64,000 nt of DNA from CAJBVW01 sp964457335 (GTDB lineage: Bacteria > Myxococcota_A > UBA796 > SXON01): NCBI GenBank assembly GCA_964457335.1, contig CAYWGD010000029.1, forward strand, positions 1-64,000, read 5' to 3'. The notes under the pieces were generated by a model. That model did no database searches. It was given only the letters and a program-made list of their open reading frames with translations, and was not told where the DNA came from. Below, in pieces: positions 7,890-15,523 of this stretch; position 1 is the first letter of the stretch, and the number at the start of each line of letters is the position of its first letter. The translations under genes and the position numbers were made by a program.

Positions 7890-8990
7890 GTGCGCACCAA
7901 CCGCCGCGGCAACGCCGCCATCATCGTCGGCCTCTCGCTCGTCCTGCTCCTCGGCGCCGCCGCCGTCGTCATCGACCTGGGCTACGGGCGCCTGACGCGC
8001 GAGCAGCTCCAGAACGCCGCCGACGCCGCGGCGCTCGCCGCGACCGCGCGCCTCGACGGCACCGATGCAGGCCTCGACGACGCACGCGCCACCGCGCTCT
8101 CGCTGGCCGCCGCGAACATGGCCGGGGGCGCGGCCGTCACGCTCGACGAGAACGCCGCCAACGACGCCGCCGGGGACGTGGTCCTCGGCGTCTACGACGA
8201 TTCGACCGGCGACTTCACCCCGAGCACCGACGCCGCGCTGGTCAACGCGGTCGAGGTGCGCGCCCGCATCCCCGCGCTCGGGCTGTTCGTCGCCCCGGTC
8301 GCCCTCGGGAAGAACACGCTGGCCGTCGGCGCCATCTCCCGTACCTACGCGGAGACGGGCGGGGCCGGCGCCACGGAGTGCTTCATCCCGCTCGGCATGC
8401 CCGCCTGCCTCGTGGATCACTACGGCCTCACCGGGCTCCAGAACGTCACGCTGAAGCTCAACCCCCCGAGCATCGACAACGTCGGCTACGCCCGCCCGAA
8501 CGGCTCGCCGAACGCCGCCTGGACCCGCGACCAGCTCACCGACTGCCAGAACAGCGGCGAGGTCGCGATCGGCGACCCGCTCGGGCTCCAGAACGGCACC
8601 GCGGTCAGCGCGCTGGCGGAGTTCATCACCGCGCTCGAGGCCTCCACCACCACCTGGGACACCGCCAAGTGGGGCGCGCTCCCGGCGCAGGACGGCCAGA
8701 GCAGCGTCCGCGCCGCGAAGTACGGCCAGACCTTCGAGGGCGTCGTCCCCGTCTTCGACGGGGGCAACTCCTTCTGCGTGGGCAGCGGGGGGACCTTCAA
8801 CGGCAACGCGCCGCTCGTCGGCTTCGTGTGGGGCGCCGTCTACGACGTGATCAACAAGGGCAGCTCGGGCAACCGCACCATCAAGATGCGCCTCGACTTC
8901 ACGCAGACCTACGACGAAGGCAGCGACGTGGGCGGCCCGGAGTGGGGCGTGACGGCCACGCCCCCGCCGCGAATCGTCCGGGGCGGGTAG
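7890..8990 (+). CDS. TadG-like secreted protein (paralogue 1)
   Basis: A 366-residue protein whose N-terminus (RRGNAAIIVGLSLVLLLGAA, then VVIDLGYGRLTREQLQNAAD) matches the TadE/TadG-type prepilin-like segment: a single membrane helix followed by a region typical of Flp pilus assembly proteins. The rest is a Ser/Thr/Ala-rich extracytoplasmic domain with few cysteines, ending TPPPRIVRGG. A second gene at 36341-37381 has the same architecture and clear similarity (AAAVVID, AAQLDGT/ARLDGT, GDVVLG/GDIVLG, YDVIN, and a Pro-Pro-x-Ile-Val-Arg end). No tad ATPase or secretin is next to it. The GTG start at 7890 lacks a clear ribosome site. The first copy of a G/C-tract element follows its stop. Confidence 0.75.
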   Translation: MRTNRRGNAAIIVGLSLVLLLGAAAVVIDLGYGRLTREQLQNAADAAALAATARLDGTDAGLDDARATALSLAAANMAGGAAVTLDENAANDAAGDVVLGVYDDSTGDFTPSTDAALVNAVEVRARIPALGLFVAPVALGKNTLAVGAISRTYAETGGAGATECFIPLGMPACLVDHYGLTGLQNVTLKLNPPSIDNVGYARPNGSPNAAWTRDQLTDCQNSGEVAIGDPLGLQNGTAVSALAEFITALEASTTTWDTAKWGALPAQDGQSSVRAAKYGQTFEGVVPVFDGGNSFCVGSGGTFNGNAPLVGFVWGAVYDVINKGSSGNRTIKMRLDFTQTYDEGSDVGGPEWGVTATPPPRIVRGG

Positions 8991-9000
8991 GCCCTCGGCT

Positions 9001-9040
9001 TCTTGGGGCGGGGGGGCGGCCCCCCCCGCAACGCCCCCCC
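9001..9040 (+). repeat. G/C-tract 3' element, copy 1
   Basis: A 40-base element: TCTTGGGGCG, a G run, a C run, then GCAACG and a second C run. It can fold G-run on C-run. Near-identical copies lie at 57050-57090 (same strand) and at 11644-11681 (opposite strand). It begins ten bases after the TadG-like stop codon, so it sits in the 3' untranslated region. It could be a T-less terminator or a mobile hairpin of the REP kind. Confidence 0.65.
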
Positions 9041-9049
9041 TCCCCCCTA

Positions 9050-9823
9050 CTACGGGTTCTCGTCCAGCCAGTCGTCGTGCGACTTGAAGATGTCGTCGAT
9101 ACCGACGAGGGAGACGGCCGCGGTGGTGTCCTCGTCGACGGGCGGGGAGAGCTCCGACTCCGACCAGAGCGCCATCATCCGCAGCACGACGCCGTCGTCG
9201 CGCGGCACGAAGATCTCGAAGGTGTAGGACTGCCAGAAGGTGGTCCCGCCCTCCGTGGCGGACTCCGTCATCCAGGAGCGCGCCGCCACCGCCACGCGGC
9301 CGTCGCCGAGGTCCACCCAGCGGTAGTCCTTGTTCAGGTCGTACTCGATGGTGAGCGCGAGGTTCTCCTTCTTGATGCGGTTCTCGGAGCGCAGGAACTC
9401 GCAGCCCCGGTCGGCCCAGCAGTCGCCGCCGTCCACGAGGGTGCGCGCGTAGAGGTTCGGCGACGCGGGCTCCATCGGCGAGAGGTCGGACCGCATCGCG
9501 ATCCGCACGTGCCCGTCGATCCCGTGCGCCGACTCGCGGGCGACCGCGACGGGGGGCACGGCCAGCCCGGGATCGCGGTCCGGGCGCGGGAGGCCGGCCA
9601 CGTCCGTCTCGGTGAGCACCTCGAGCGAGAGCGCGCGGTCCGAGGAGGTGGCGGAGGCCATGTCGAGCTCCGCGTAGATGTCGCTCTCCAGCGAGAGGAT
9701 GGGCGGCGCGAGCGCGTCCGTCTCGGGGTCGTCGAAGTGCTCGAGCCCGTAGCGGGCGGCGTCGGAGAACTCGACGGGCGCGTCTTCGGGGGCCTCGCAG
9801 GCGATCAGGAGCAGGAGCGTCAT
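9050..9823 (-). CDS. Putative lipoprotein of unknown function
   Basis: A 257-residue protein with a very short signal (MTLLLLIAC) ending in a lipobox Cys, so probably a membrane-anchored lipoprotein facing the periplasm or surface. The mature part is acidic with a paired Cys segment (GDCWADRGC near residue 140) and many beta-strand-like stretches (YRWVDLGDGRVAVAARSW, QSYTFEIFVPRDDG). No domain is recognised. It is the last gene of a leftward set that includes an outer-membrane barrel gene 34 bases upstream and a thioredoxin fusion gene, which suggests they act together at the envelope. Its stop lies close to a G/C-tract element. Confidence 0.72.
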   Translation of the reverse strand: MTLLLLIACEAPEDAPVEFSDAARYGLEHFDDPETDALAPPILSLESDIYAELDMASATSSDRALSLEVLTETDVAGLPRPDRDPGLAVPPVAVARESAHGIDGHVRIAMRSDLSPMEPASPNLYARTLVDGGDCWADRGCEFLRSENRIKKENLALTIEYDLNKDYRWVDLGDGRVAVAARSWMTESATEGGTTFWQSYTFEIFVPRDDGVVLRMMALWSESELSPPVDEDTTAAVSLVGIDDIFKSHDDWLDENP

Positions 9824-9857
9824 GCGCGCATCGTACCGCCGAACGGCGGCGCTCGGG

Positions 9858-10751
9858 TCAAGGCTCCGTCGTCTCGGCTGCGGGCTTCCGCACGTCGAAG
9901 GTCCAGGACACCCCGACGGTGCCGAGGAGGCGCTGGACGGCGCTGCCCTCGTCGTGGTCCTCGTGGGAGGTCCACTGCCACGCGGTCACGCGCGTCTGCG
10001 CCTGCACGACCACGCGCGGCGTGACGCTCCACGCGGCCCCGAGCCCGCCGACCACCGTGGCGCGGCTCCCGTAGGGCGTGCCGCTCCACTTCTCGGGCCC
10101 CTCGAAGCTGCCTTCCCCCGTGGCGTGGACCTGGATGCGCGGCGTCACGCGGAAGCTCGGGCCGAGGCCGACGGACGCGGTCGGGCCCGGCTCGTAGCCC
10201 TTCGTGTTCGCGTAGAGCGGGAGCCGGCCCGTCACCCACACGAGCCCGCCCCACCGCACGCCCTCGAGCACCCCCTCCACCGTCGCCATGGGCACGAAGG
10301 TGCCCGTGCCGAGCTGGACGTGCTGGTGGCGGAGCCCCTCCTCGGTGAGCGCGTACGGGTCCTCCTCGGTGCGCCCGAGCGGAAGCGTCGTGCCGAGCCC
10401 GACGCCGAGGATCGCGCCGTCGCCGACGACGACGTAGCGCTTGCCGAGCAGCGTGGCGTCCACCGGCCCCGCGATGGTCTCGGCGCGGTGGTGGATGTCG
10501 TCGTAGGGCGGATCGTAGGGGCTCCCGTCCGGGAGCTCGTAGTCCACGTCGATGACGCGCGCGTCGAGCGGCACCGAGAGCGAGGCCTGCCAGCCGCCGC
10601 CGAGCCCGAAGGTGAGCGTCGGATCGAGGCGGACCCAGCCGATGTGCTGGTCGTGCCAGTGCTCCGGGAGGGGCTCGACCGCGCACGAGAGCGGGTCGAC
10701 CTCCGGGCAGGTGGCCACGTGCCGGATGCGGACCTCCGTCCCGGTGACCAT
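9858..10751 (-). CDS. Outer-membrane beta-barrel-like protein (main open part of a split gene)
   Basis: A 297-residue open frame dominated by alternating hydrophobic strands ending in aromatic residues (GWVRLDPTLTFGLGGGWQASLS, and at the end LLGTVGVSWTFDV), typical of a transporter-like outer-membrane barrel. It has no signal peptide from its first ATG. The same frame continues upstream for 25 barrel-like codons to two TGA codons at 10827-10829 and 10836-10838, and beyond those lies a perfect signal peptide that starts four bases inside the preceding gene's stop. The intact gene would therefore be 9858-10916. Either the gene is inactivated, or the assembly has errors here, or translation starts internally. 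The barrel call is moderate; no named family is recognised. Confidence 0.68.
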   Translation of the reverse strand: MVTGTEVRIRHVATCPEVDPLSCAVEPLPEHWHDQHIGWVRLDPTLTFGLGGGWQASLSVPLDARVIDVDYELPDGSPYDPPYDDIHHRAETIAGPVDATLLGKRYVVVGDGAILGVGLGTTLPLGRTEEDPYALTEEGLRHQHVQLGTGTFVPMATVEGVLEGVRWGGLVWVTGRLPLYANTKGYEPGPTASVGLGPSFRVTPRIQVHATGEGSFEGPEKWSGTPYGSRATVVGGLGAAWSVTPRVVVQAQTRVTAWQWTSHEDHDEGSAVQRLLGTVGVSWTFDVRKPAAETTEP

Positions 10752-10835
10752 CGCGTCGAGGCGAAGCTCCCCAGGCTCGAGCCAGGGGTTGATGCGGGAG
10801 CCTCCAGCCTGGAGGTTCGGGTTGCTTCAGCCGGG

Positions 10836-10916
10836 TCAGGCCGCGACGGCCGGCGGGATCCCGAAGAGGAGCTGCAGGCCCGCGATCCAGAGCGCGGCGA
10901 GCGCCACGCGCCTCAC
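10836..10916 (-). pseudogene. Detached signal peptide of the barrel gene
   Basis: Twenty-six codons beginning at GTG 10914-10916 (overlapping the upstream TGA as GTGA) encode a textbook signal peptide: VRR, a hydrophobic core ALAALWIAGLQLLFGIPP, and an AVAA cleavage end, followed directly by TGA. The frame is identical to that of the barrel gene downstream, with a second TGA three codons later. The translational coupling and the shared frame show these are one gene. Confidence 0.6.
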
Positions 10917-11575
10917 TTGCGCTTCCGGTCGATGGCGGCGAGGAGCGCGTCGACGTCGCTCCCCTTGTAGACGTTCTTGCCGGTGGGACCGAGCACGACG
11001 AAGTAGGGCAGCCCCTCGGCCCATTGCAGGTGCTGCTTCGCCGCGGGCTGCCCGAAGGAGGCCCTGGCGTCCGCGCCCGCGAGCAGGACGGCGCGCACGG
11101 CCACGTCGGGGTGCGCGCGCACGTAGGCCTCGATCCGGTCCGCCGCGGTGAAGCAGGGGCCACACCAGGACGCGCCGAAGTCGACGATCGTGAACTTGCC
11201 CTCCGCCCGCACCTTGGCGAGATCGACCTCCTCGCCGCGCGAGACGAGCGCGAGGTCGATGCCTGTCACGCCGTCCCAGGGATCGGCGGCCTTCGGCGAG
11301 AGCCCCTCGGGGCAGGCGTCCACGCGCTCGATCGTGCCGGACCCGAAGCCCTGCGCCTTCACGGTGGCGGCCAGCTCGTCGACGTCGAGCGGGCCCGAGA
11401 GCCCCACGCACGCGCGGCCCTTCCCGTGGTCGATGGCCGCGCCGTCCACGAAGGGCAGCGCGTCGAGCGCCGAGGCGACCTTCTGGGCGCAGCACTCGTC
11501 GACACCGTGGAGCTCGATCACCGCGTAGCTGCCCGCCTCCGCGGCGAGCGTGAACGTGGCGAGGAGCGCGATCAT
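10913..11575 (-). CDS. Secreted HMA-like domain fused to thioredoxin
   Basis: A 220-residue exported protein. After a short signal (MIALLATFTLAAEAG) comes a segment like a heavy-metal-associated fold (YAVIELHGVDECCAQKVASA, then a VDGAAIDHGKGRACVGL strand pair, about residues 17-80), carrying a CC pair in place of the usual CxxC. The second half is a thioredoxin domain with the active site SWCGPCFTA near residue 137 and the cis-Pro region EGLPYFVVLG. The combination suggests periplasmic disulfide or metal (copper-like) handling, but that is inference. It heads a leftward operon with the barrel gene (4-base overlap) and the lipoprotein at 9050. Confidence 0.82.
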   Translation of the reverse strand: MIALLATFTLAAEAGSYAVIELHGVDECCAQKVASALDALPFVDGAAIDHGKGRACVGLSGPLDVDELAATVKAQGFGSGTIERVDACPEGLSPKAADPWDGVTGIDLALVSRGEEVDLAKVRAEGKFTIVDFGASWCGPCFTAADRIEAYVRAHPDVAVRAVLLAGADARASFGQPAAKQHLQWAEGLPYFVVLGPTGKNVYKGSDVDALLAAIDRKRK

Positions 11576-11643
11576 GGAGCGCCCCTAACGCCACCGGTCG
11601 TGGGGCGCCCGGCCGGCGGCTGTCACCAGGCTTCACGATGCCG

Positions 11644-11681
11644 CGGGGGGGCGTTGCGGGGGGGCTCGCCCCCCCCCCCCC
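11644..11681 (-). repeat. G/C-tract 3' element, copy 2 (reverse)
   Basis: Read on the minus strand this is a G run, CGAG, a C run, then GCAACG and another C run, matching the element at 57050-57090. Because this stretch is the error-rich copy of the region just 3' of the leftward lipoprotein gene, the element lies downstream of that gene in its own orientation, as the other two copies do. The exact bases are unreliable beside the gap. Confidence 0.5.
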
Positions 11682-11758
11682 AGGGGCGCAAGCCCCCCCC
11701 CCAGACCCCCGCCCTGTAGAAAGCGGGGGGGGAGACCTAAAAAAACCCCAAAGCGGTG

Positions 11759-11768
11759 NNNNNNNNNN
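11759..11768. other. Assembly gap (10 N)
   Basis: Ten N bases join two contigs whose ends repeat each other at an offset of 189, so the real gap is negative: the contigs overlap and no sequence is missing. Confidence 0.9.
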
Positions 11769-11877
11769 CCCCCCAACCCCCCGGGGTGGGGGGGCGCCGG
11801 GCGGGGGGCTGTCACCGGCTTACCGCCCCCCGGGGGGGGGGGTGGGGGGGGGGCCCCCCCCCCCGCCCCATGAGCAG

Positions 11878-12888
11878 CTAGCCCCCGACCATGACCCCGT
11901 CCTTGTAGAAGGCGAGGTCGTAGACGTACTTCTCCCACATGGCGTTGTCCATGAGGATGACGACGAGCGTGTTGACCTGCCCCGGGATGGCGTTCGTCAG
12001 GGGCCAGGCCCCGCTCTGGGAGTAGGTCAGCTCGCCGAGGATCTGCCCGTTGACGATGACGCGCACGCCGTCGTCCACGCGGCCGGTCGAGATCTCGTAG
12101 CGGCTCGGGTCCTCGCTCGGGTCCATCCAGAAGTCGCACAGGATGTAGCTGAACGAGCCCTCCATCATGTCGGGCAGGTCGCTCGCCGCGTAGAAGGAGA
12201 GCGGCCCGGTGACGACCGTGGGCCCGCCGGCGCGATCGATGACGTAGTCGCGGAGGACCGCGAAGTCGGCGGTGGGGTCGGCGCTCCCGGTCAGGCCGTG
12301 CACGCCCGACGGCTCGTACCAATAGGCGTCCGGATCGCCGTCGTAGTCGACGCGGTAGGTCGTGTTGCTGGTGAGGTCGTAGGGGGTGTCGTCGTTGACG
12401 ATGTACCAGCCGGTGTTGAAGCCCGCGAAGCGCGCGGTGCCGATCTGGGCGGCGTCCACGCGGGGCGCCTCGGGGTCGTCGCTCGTGACGACGAGCGTGC
12501 CCTGGTCGGTGGTCTCGTCGAGCGCCGTGTAGGTCACGTTCACGACGCGGCCCTCGCCGGGCGCGAGCGTCCACGGGAGCTGCCCGTTCACGTCCTCGTC
12601 GGCGTCGAAGAGGAGCTCGGTCGAGCCGGCGTCGTAGCGCAGGCCGGTCACGGTGAGGGGCACGTGGCCGACGTTGGTGATGGTGATGGGCTGGGGGGTG
12701 GGCGTCCACGGCTCGACGGAGCCGAAGTCGTGGAACGCCGGCTCCACCTGGATGCGGGGCTGCGGCACCACCGGGCCCGGGTGCAGCGGGAAGGGCGGGT
12801 CGGGGAACGCCTCGGGCGGCTCTCCGAGCTCCTGCTCCAGCGTGTAGTCCGAGCACGCGGCCAGGAGCGACAACAGGAGGATGGTCAT
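11878..12888 (-). CDS. Lipoprotein with ASH/choice-of-anchor-D-like domain
   Basis: A 336-residue lipoprotein. The signal MTILLLSLLAACSDY ends in a lipobox Cys. Next comes a region like the ASH or choice-of-anchor-D immunoglobulin fold (FHDFGSVEPWTPTPQPITIT, then NVGHVPLTVTGL), roughly residues 50-140, often found in Myxococcota surface proteins. The C-terminal half is beta-rich with acidic loops and may be a carbohydrate-binding-like sandwich (VDYDGDPDAYWYEP, VNTLVVILMDNAMW). I chose ATG 12886-12888 because GAGG lies six bases upstream; a GTG four codons earlier overlaps that site. The stop lies beside the first assembly gap, but the gene is intact. Confidence 0.75.
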   Translation of the reverse strand: MTILLLSLLAACSDYTLEQELGEPPEAFPDPPFPLHPGPVVPQPRIQVEPAFHDFGSVEPWTPTPQPITITNVGHVPLTVTGLRYDAGSTELLFDADEDVNGQLPWTLAPGEGRVVNVTYTALDETTDQGTLVVTSDDPEAPRVDAAQIGTARFAGFNTGWYIVNDDTPYDLTSNTTYRVDYDGDPDAYWYEPSGVHGLTGSADPTADFAVLRDYVIDRAGGPTVVTGPLSFYAASDLPDMMEGSFSYILCDFWMDPSEDPSRYEISTGRVDDGVRVIVNGQILGELTYSQSGAWPLTNAIPGQVNTLVVILMDNAMWEKYVYDLAFYKDGVMVGG

Positions 12889-13232
12889 GTGGCACCTCAC
12901 GAGGGTGCCGCCACTCTACGACGCCCCCGCCCCCCGAGGACGTCGACGTCGTGCGGATCGTCGCGTGTGTACCCGCCATCGGGGCGCTGCGGCTCGGCCG
13001 CGCGTCCGTCGGGAGCCGGGCGCCGGCGTGGCACCCCATCGAAGGAGGTTGGCGGGGAGAGACCCGGGCCGGACGGCATGTCGAGGGGTCGGCGCGAGCA
13101 CCGCCGCTCCATACGCTCGCGGTCGCGCTCTTGACGAGCGTGTCACTTTTCGTCGTCGGCAGCGCCGATACGGTGGGGCTCGCGTTGAGCCAGTCGGGAT
13201 CGGGCTCGTGGAGCCGCGGGGCGCTCAGCGCG
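12889..13232. other. Intergenic stretch of 344 bases
   Basis: No gene is supported here. Open frames exist on both strands, but they start or end in the neighbouring genes and have no homology that I recognise. The stretch separates two leftward lipoprotein genes and so should hold the promoter of the 11878-12888 gene; no clear -35/-10 pair is visible. Confidence 0.5.
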
Positions 13233-13961
13233 CTAGCAGCCCCGGGTGTCGGGCGCGACCTCGAAGGGCGCGTCCACCAGCTCGGCGACGATCTCTTCGA
13301 TGCGGAGCTCGAAGCAGGCCGGCTCGCCGTCGTCGCAGGCCACGCAGCTCCCGCCGAGATCCTCGACGAGCCCGCAGGCGTCGCCCACGTCCCCGAGGGC
13401 CGGCTCGAGCTCGCGCGTGTCGAGCAACGCGGAGAGGGTCCCTTCCCGCCACGAGAAGGCGTACTCGTCGAACACGCCCGAGAGCGCGAGGTCCCGGAAG
13501 GTGGCCGGATGGCCGCCGAACTGGGTGGTCAGCGAGCCCGGGCCCACGTCGAAGACCGGGTTCTCGGTCCAGTCGCCCGCGGGGAAGGCGCGAACGGCCT
13601 CGCAGGGGTCCTGCCGGCCGTTGGGGCCCGCGAGCGCCACGGCGAGCTCGAGCGTGGTCGAGGACTCGCTCTCGACGTACACGAGCACGTCCCGGTCGAG
13701 CACCTGGTCGAAGATGCCGTCGAGCCCGGGGGGCTGCGTCACGCGCATCGCGTCGGGCGAGATCGCGTAGAGCTTGCCGTCGAGCTCCACCGCGGTCGCG
13801 GGGAGCGCGAGGCCCTCGGCGTCGCCGCCGGAGGGGTCGTCGCCGGGGTCCGGCGCCTCGGTGCCGTCTTCGACGACGGCGCCTTCGGGCTCCAGGGTCA
13901 GGCCGAAGCCGCAACCCTGCAACACCAGCGTGGTGACGACGACCAGGGGGAGGGCGCGCAT
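13233..13961 (-). CDS. Putative lipoprotein of unknown function
   Basis: A 242-residue lipoprotein: signal MRALPLVVVTTLVLQGCGFG with a lipobox Cys, an acidic Asp/Gly linker (DGTEAPDPGDDPSGGD), then a beta-rich domain. A cluster of cysteines sits near the C-terminus (GDACGLVEDLGGSCVACDDG and GEPACFEL) and the last residue is Cys, suggesting several disulfides. The start is set by GGAGGT just upstream of ATG 13959-13961; an ATG eight codons earlier has no such site. The next gene upstream is the kelch-like lipoprotein, 46 bases away on the same strand, so they are probably co-transcribed. No named domain is recognised. Confidence 0.75.
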   Translation of the reverse strand: MRALPLVVVTTLVLQGCGFGLTLEPEGAVVEDGTEAPDPGDDPSGGDAEGLALPATAVELDGKLYAISPDAMRVTQPPGLDGIFDQVLDRDVLVYVESESSTTLELAVALAGPNGRQDPCEAVRAFPAGDWTENPVFDVGPGSLTTQFGGHPATFRDLALSGVFDEYAFSWREGTLSALLDTRELEPALGDVGDACGLVEDLGGSCVACDDGEPACFELRIEEIVAELVDAPFEVAPDTRGC

Positions 13962-14007
13962 CCGAACCTCCGGGCGGGCCCCCATCTACACGCCGCCGCG
14001 CTCGAGG

Positions 14008-15483
14008 TCAACCCCCGGCCGCGACGTCCATCCACGGGACGACGAGCGCCGCGGGGGCCCCCTCCGGCGGGCCGTCGGCACCACCGCCCGCGACGAGGAT
14101 GGCGCCGTCGGGCAGCACGGCGAGCGCGCAGCCGGGGCGGTCGCGGTCGAGCGGGAGCGCCGACGAGGACAGGCCCGCGTCGGGCGCGATGAGCTCGAGG
14201 GTGGGCTCGTCCGTGGCGCGGTCGGCGTCCGCCCAGCCGCAGCCGGCCACGTACCAGCCCGGCTCCAGCCAGGGCACCACCTGCGGGTCGAAGCGCGGCA
14301 CCGAGAAGCCGCCGATCTCCGCGAAGCGCCGCGCGTCGGGGGCGTAGAGCCGGCCGTCCGCGTAGACCTCCCCGGTGGACACGTCGGCCCCGCCGAGGAC
14401 GCGCATGCCGCCTTCCTCGCTCGGGATCAGCGCGGGGCCGAGCACGTAGCGGAAGTCGCCGGCGGACCCCTCGACGATCGGCCGGAACGCCTCGGACGGG
14501 TCCTCGGCGCTCCCCTCGTCCCACACCCCGGTCGAGGCGGCGTCGCGCCCCTGCACGTAGATCACGCCGTCGGAGAGCACGGCGCAGTCGGTGACGGCGC
14601 CCGCGTCGAAGTCCCGCATCTCGAGCGACTCGAAGCTCCAGGTGCCCGTCTCGGCGTCGGGCTTGAGGTAGTCCGCCTCGCCCGGCGCGCCGCCGAGCGC
14701 GAGGCCCTGGCGCTCGCGGAACATCGCGACGCAGTGGTCCGTGCGCGCCTCGGAAAGGGCGCCGGCGGCCACGATCGTGCCGGCGGTGTCGTCGAACACC
14801 GCGGCGTCCTCCTTGGGCACGTCGTTGCCGCCGATGGCGGCGTACCCGCCCGCCAGGAGCCAGCCCCCCTCGGGGAGCGGCGCGAGGACGGGGGCCGCGA
14901 CGCCGCTCGGAAGCGGCGTGAACTCGGTGAACACCCCGGTCGCGGGGTCGTACACCTCGGTGACCGCGGTCGCGCGCTCGCGCATCGGATCGAGCCCGCC
15001 GAGGATCAGGACGGAGCCGTCGCGCCGGGGGATGGCGGCGGGGCGGTAGCGCTCGGTCACCATCGGGGCCGCGAGCGGGAGCGCGCGGTTGGCGGGCACG
15101 AACACCAGCGGCACCGAGAGGTCGGTGTCGGGCAGGAGCACGATCTCCGCCGTGCGGCCCGCGGAGAGCACGCGCCCGCCGGCGAGCCCGAGCAGCGTGA
15201 TGCGCACGACGCCGAAGCCCGTGAGGTCGGGGAGCGTGACGCTCTCGCCCGGGTAGGCGAAGTTGTCGGACGCCACGACGTCCCCGCCCACGCTCACCTC
15301 GAGGCGGAGCGTGTCGATGTCGGCGAAGGCGTCGCACACCGGGCAGTCGGTGGGGTTGCTGACCACCACCTCGAGCGCCGTGTTCACCCCGGGGATGACC
15401 TCGACGACGGGCTCCTTGCAACCGGCGAGGGCGGCGAGGGCCGCGCAGGCGCGGAGGGAACGGAGCAGCGGACGGCGGGACAC
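14008..15483 (-). CDS. Kelch/galactose-oxidase-like repeat lipoprotein
   Basis: A 491-residue lipoprotein. From GTG 15481-15483 it begins VSRRPLLRSLRACAALAALAGC, a signal with a lipobox Cys. The mature part starts with a cysteine pair (NPTDCPVCDAF), then a domain rich in repeated patterns like kelch blades (RDGSVLILGGLDP, EGGWLLAGGYAAIGG, EGGMRVLGGADVS, PDGAILVAGGGADG) spaced about 50-70 residues apart, which suggests a beta-propeller. Such proteins are common on Myxococcota surfaces; any enzymatic activity is not indicated. An upstream extension of 52 codons is Arg-rich and looks non-coding, so I excluded it. It probably shares a transcript with the next lipoprotein downstream. Confidence 0.8.
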   Translation of the reverse strand: MSRRPLLRSLRACAALAALAGCKEPVVEVIPGVNTALEVVVSNPTDCPVCDAFADIDTLRLEVSVGGDVVASDNFAYPGESVTLPDLTGFGVVRITLLGLAGGRVLSAGRTAEIVLLPDTDLSVPLVFVPANRALPLAAPMVTERYRPAAIPRRDGSVLILGGLDPMRERATAVTEVYDPATGVFTEFTPLPSGVAAPVLAPLPEGGWLLAGGYAAIGGNDVPKEDAAVFDDTAGTIVAAGALSEARTDHCVAMFRERQGLALGGAPGEADYLKPDAETGTWSFESLEMRDFDAGAVTDCAVLSDGVIYVQGRDAASTGVWDEGSAEDPSEAFRPIVEGSAGDFRYVLGPALIPSEEGGMRVLGGADVSTGEVYADGRLYAPDARRFAEIGGFSVPRFDPQVVPWLEPGWYVAGCGWADADRATDEPTLELIAPDAGLSSSALPLDRDRPGCALAVLPDGAILVAGGGADGPPEGAPAALVVPWMDVAAGG

Positions 15484-15523
15484 GCCGAGGACGATACCGC
15501 TCCGCCCGAGGCGCGGCAAACCG

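Larger units (their letters stand above)
11576..11877. other. Intergenic stretch with duplicated contig ends
   Basis: This 302-base stretch holds no gene. It contains a 10-N gap flanked by two versions of the same sequence at a constant offset of 189 bases: CTGTCACC occurs at 11620-11627 and 11809-11816, and TGTAGAA at 11715-11721 and 11904-11910. The bases near the gap are low quality, with long G and C runs. The left end thus repeats the end of the lipoprotein gene at 11878. A reverse copy of the G/C-tract element lies within it. Confidence 0.8.

Noticed and set aside
10827..10838. Selenocysteine insertion at the two TGA codons
   Set aside because: The TGA codons fall at a signal peptide cleavage site, not in a redox motif, and no insertion-type stem-loop is apparent just downstream.
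12951..14192. Rightward frame over the spacer and the lipoprotein at 13233
   Set aside because: Mainly antisense to the lipoprotein and without recognisable features.
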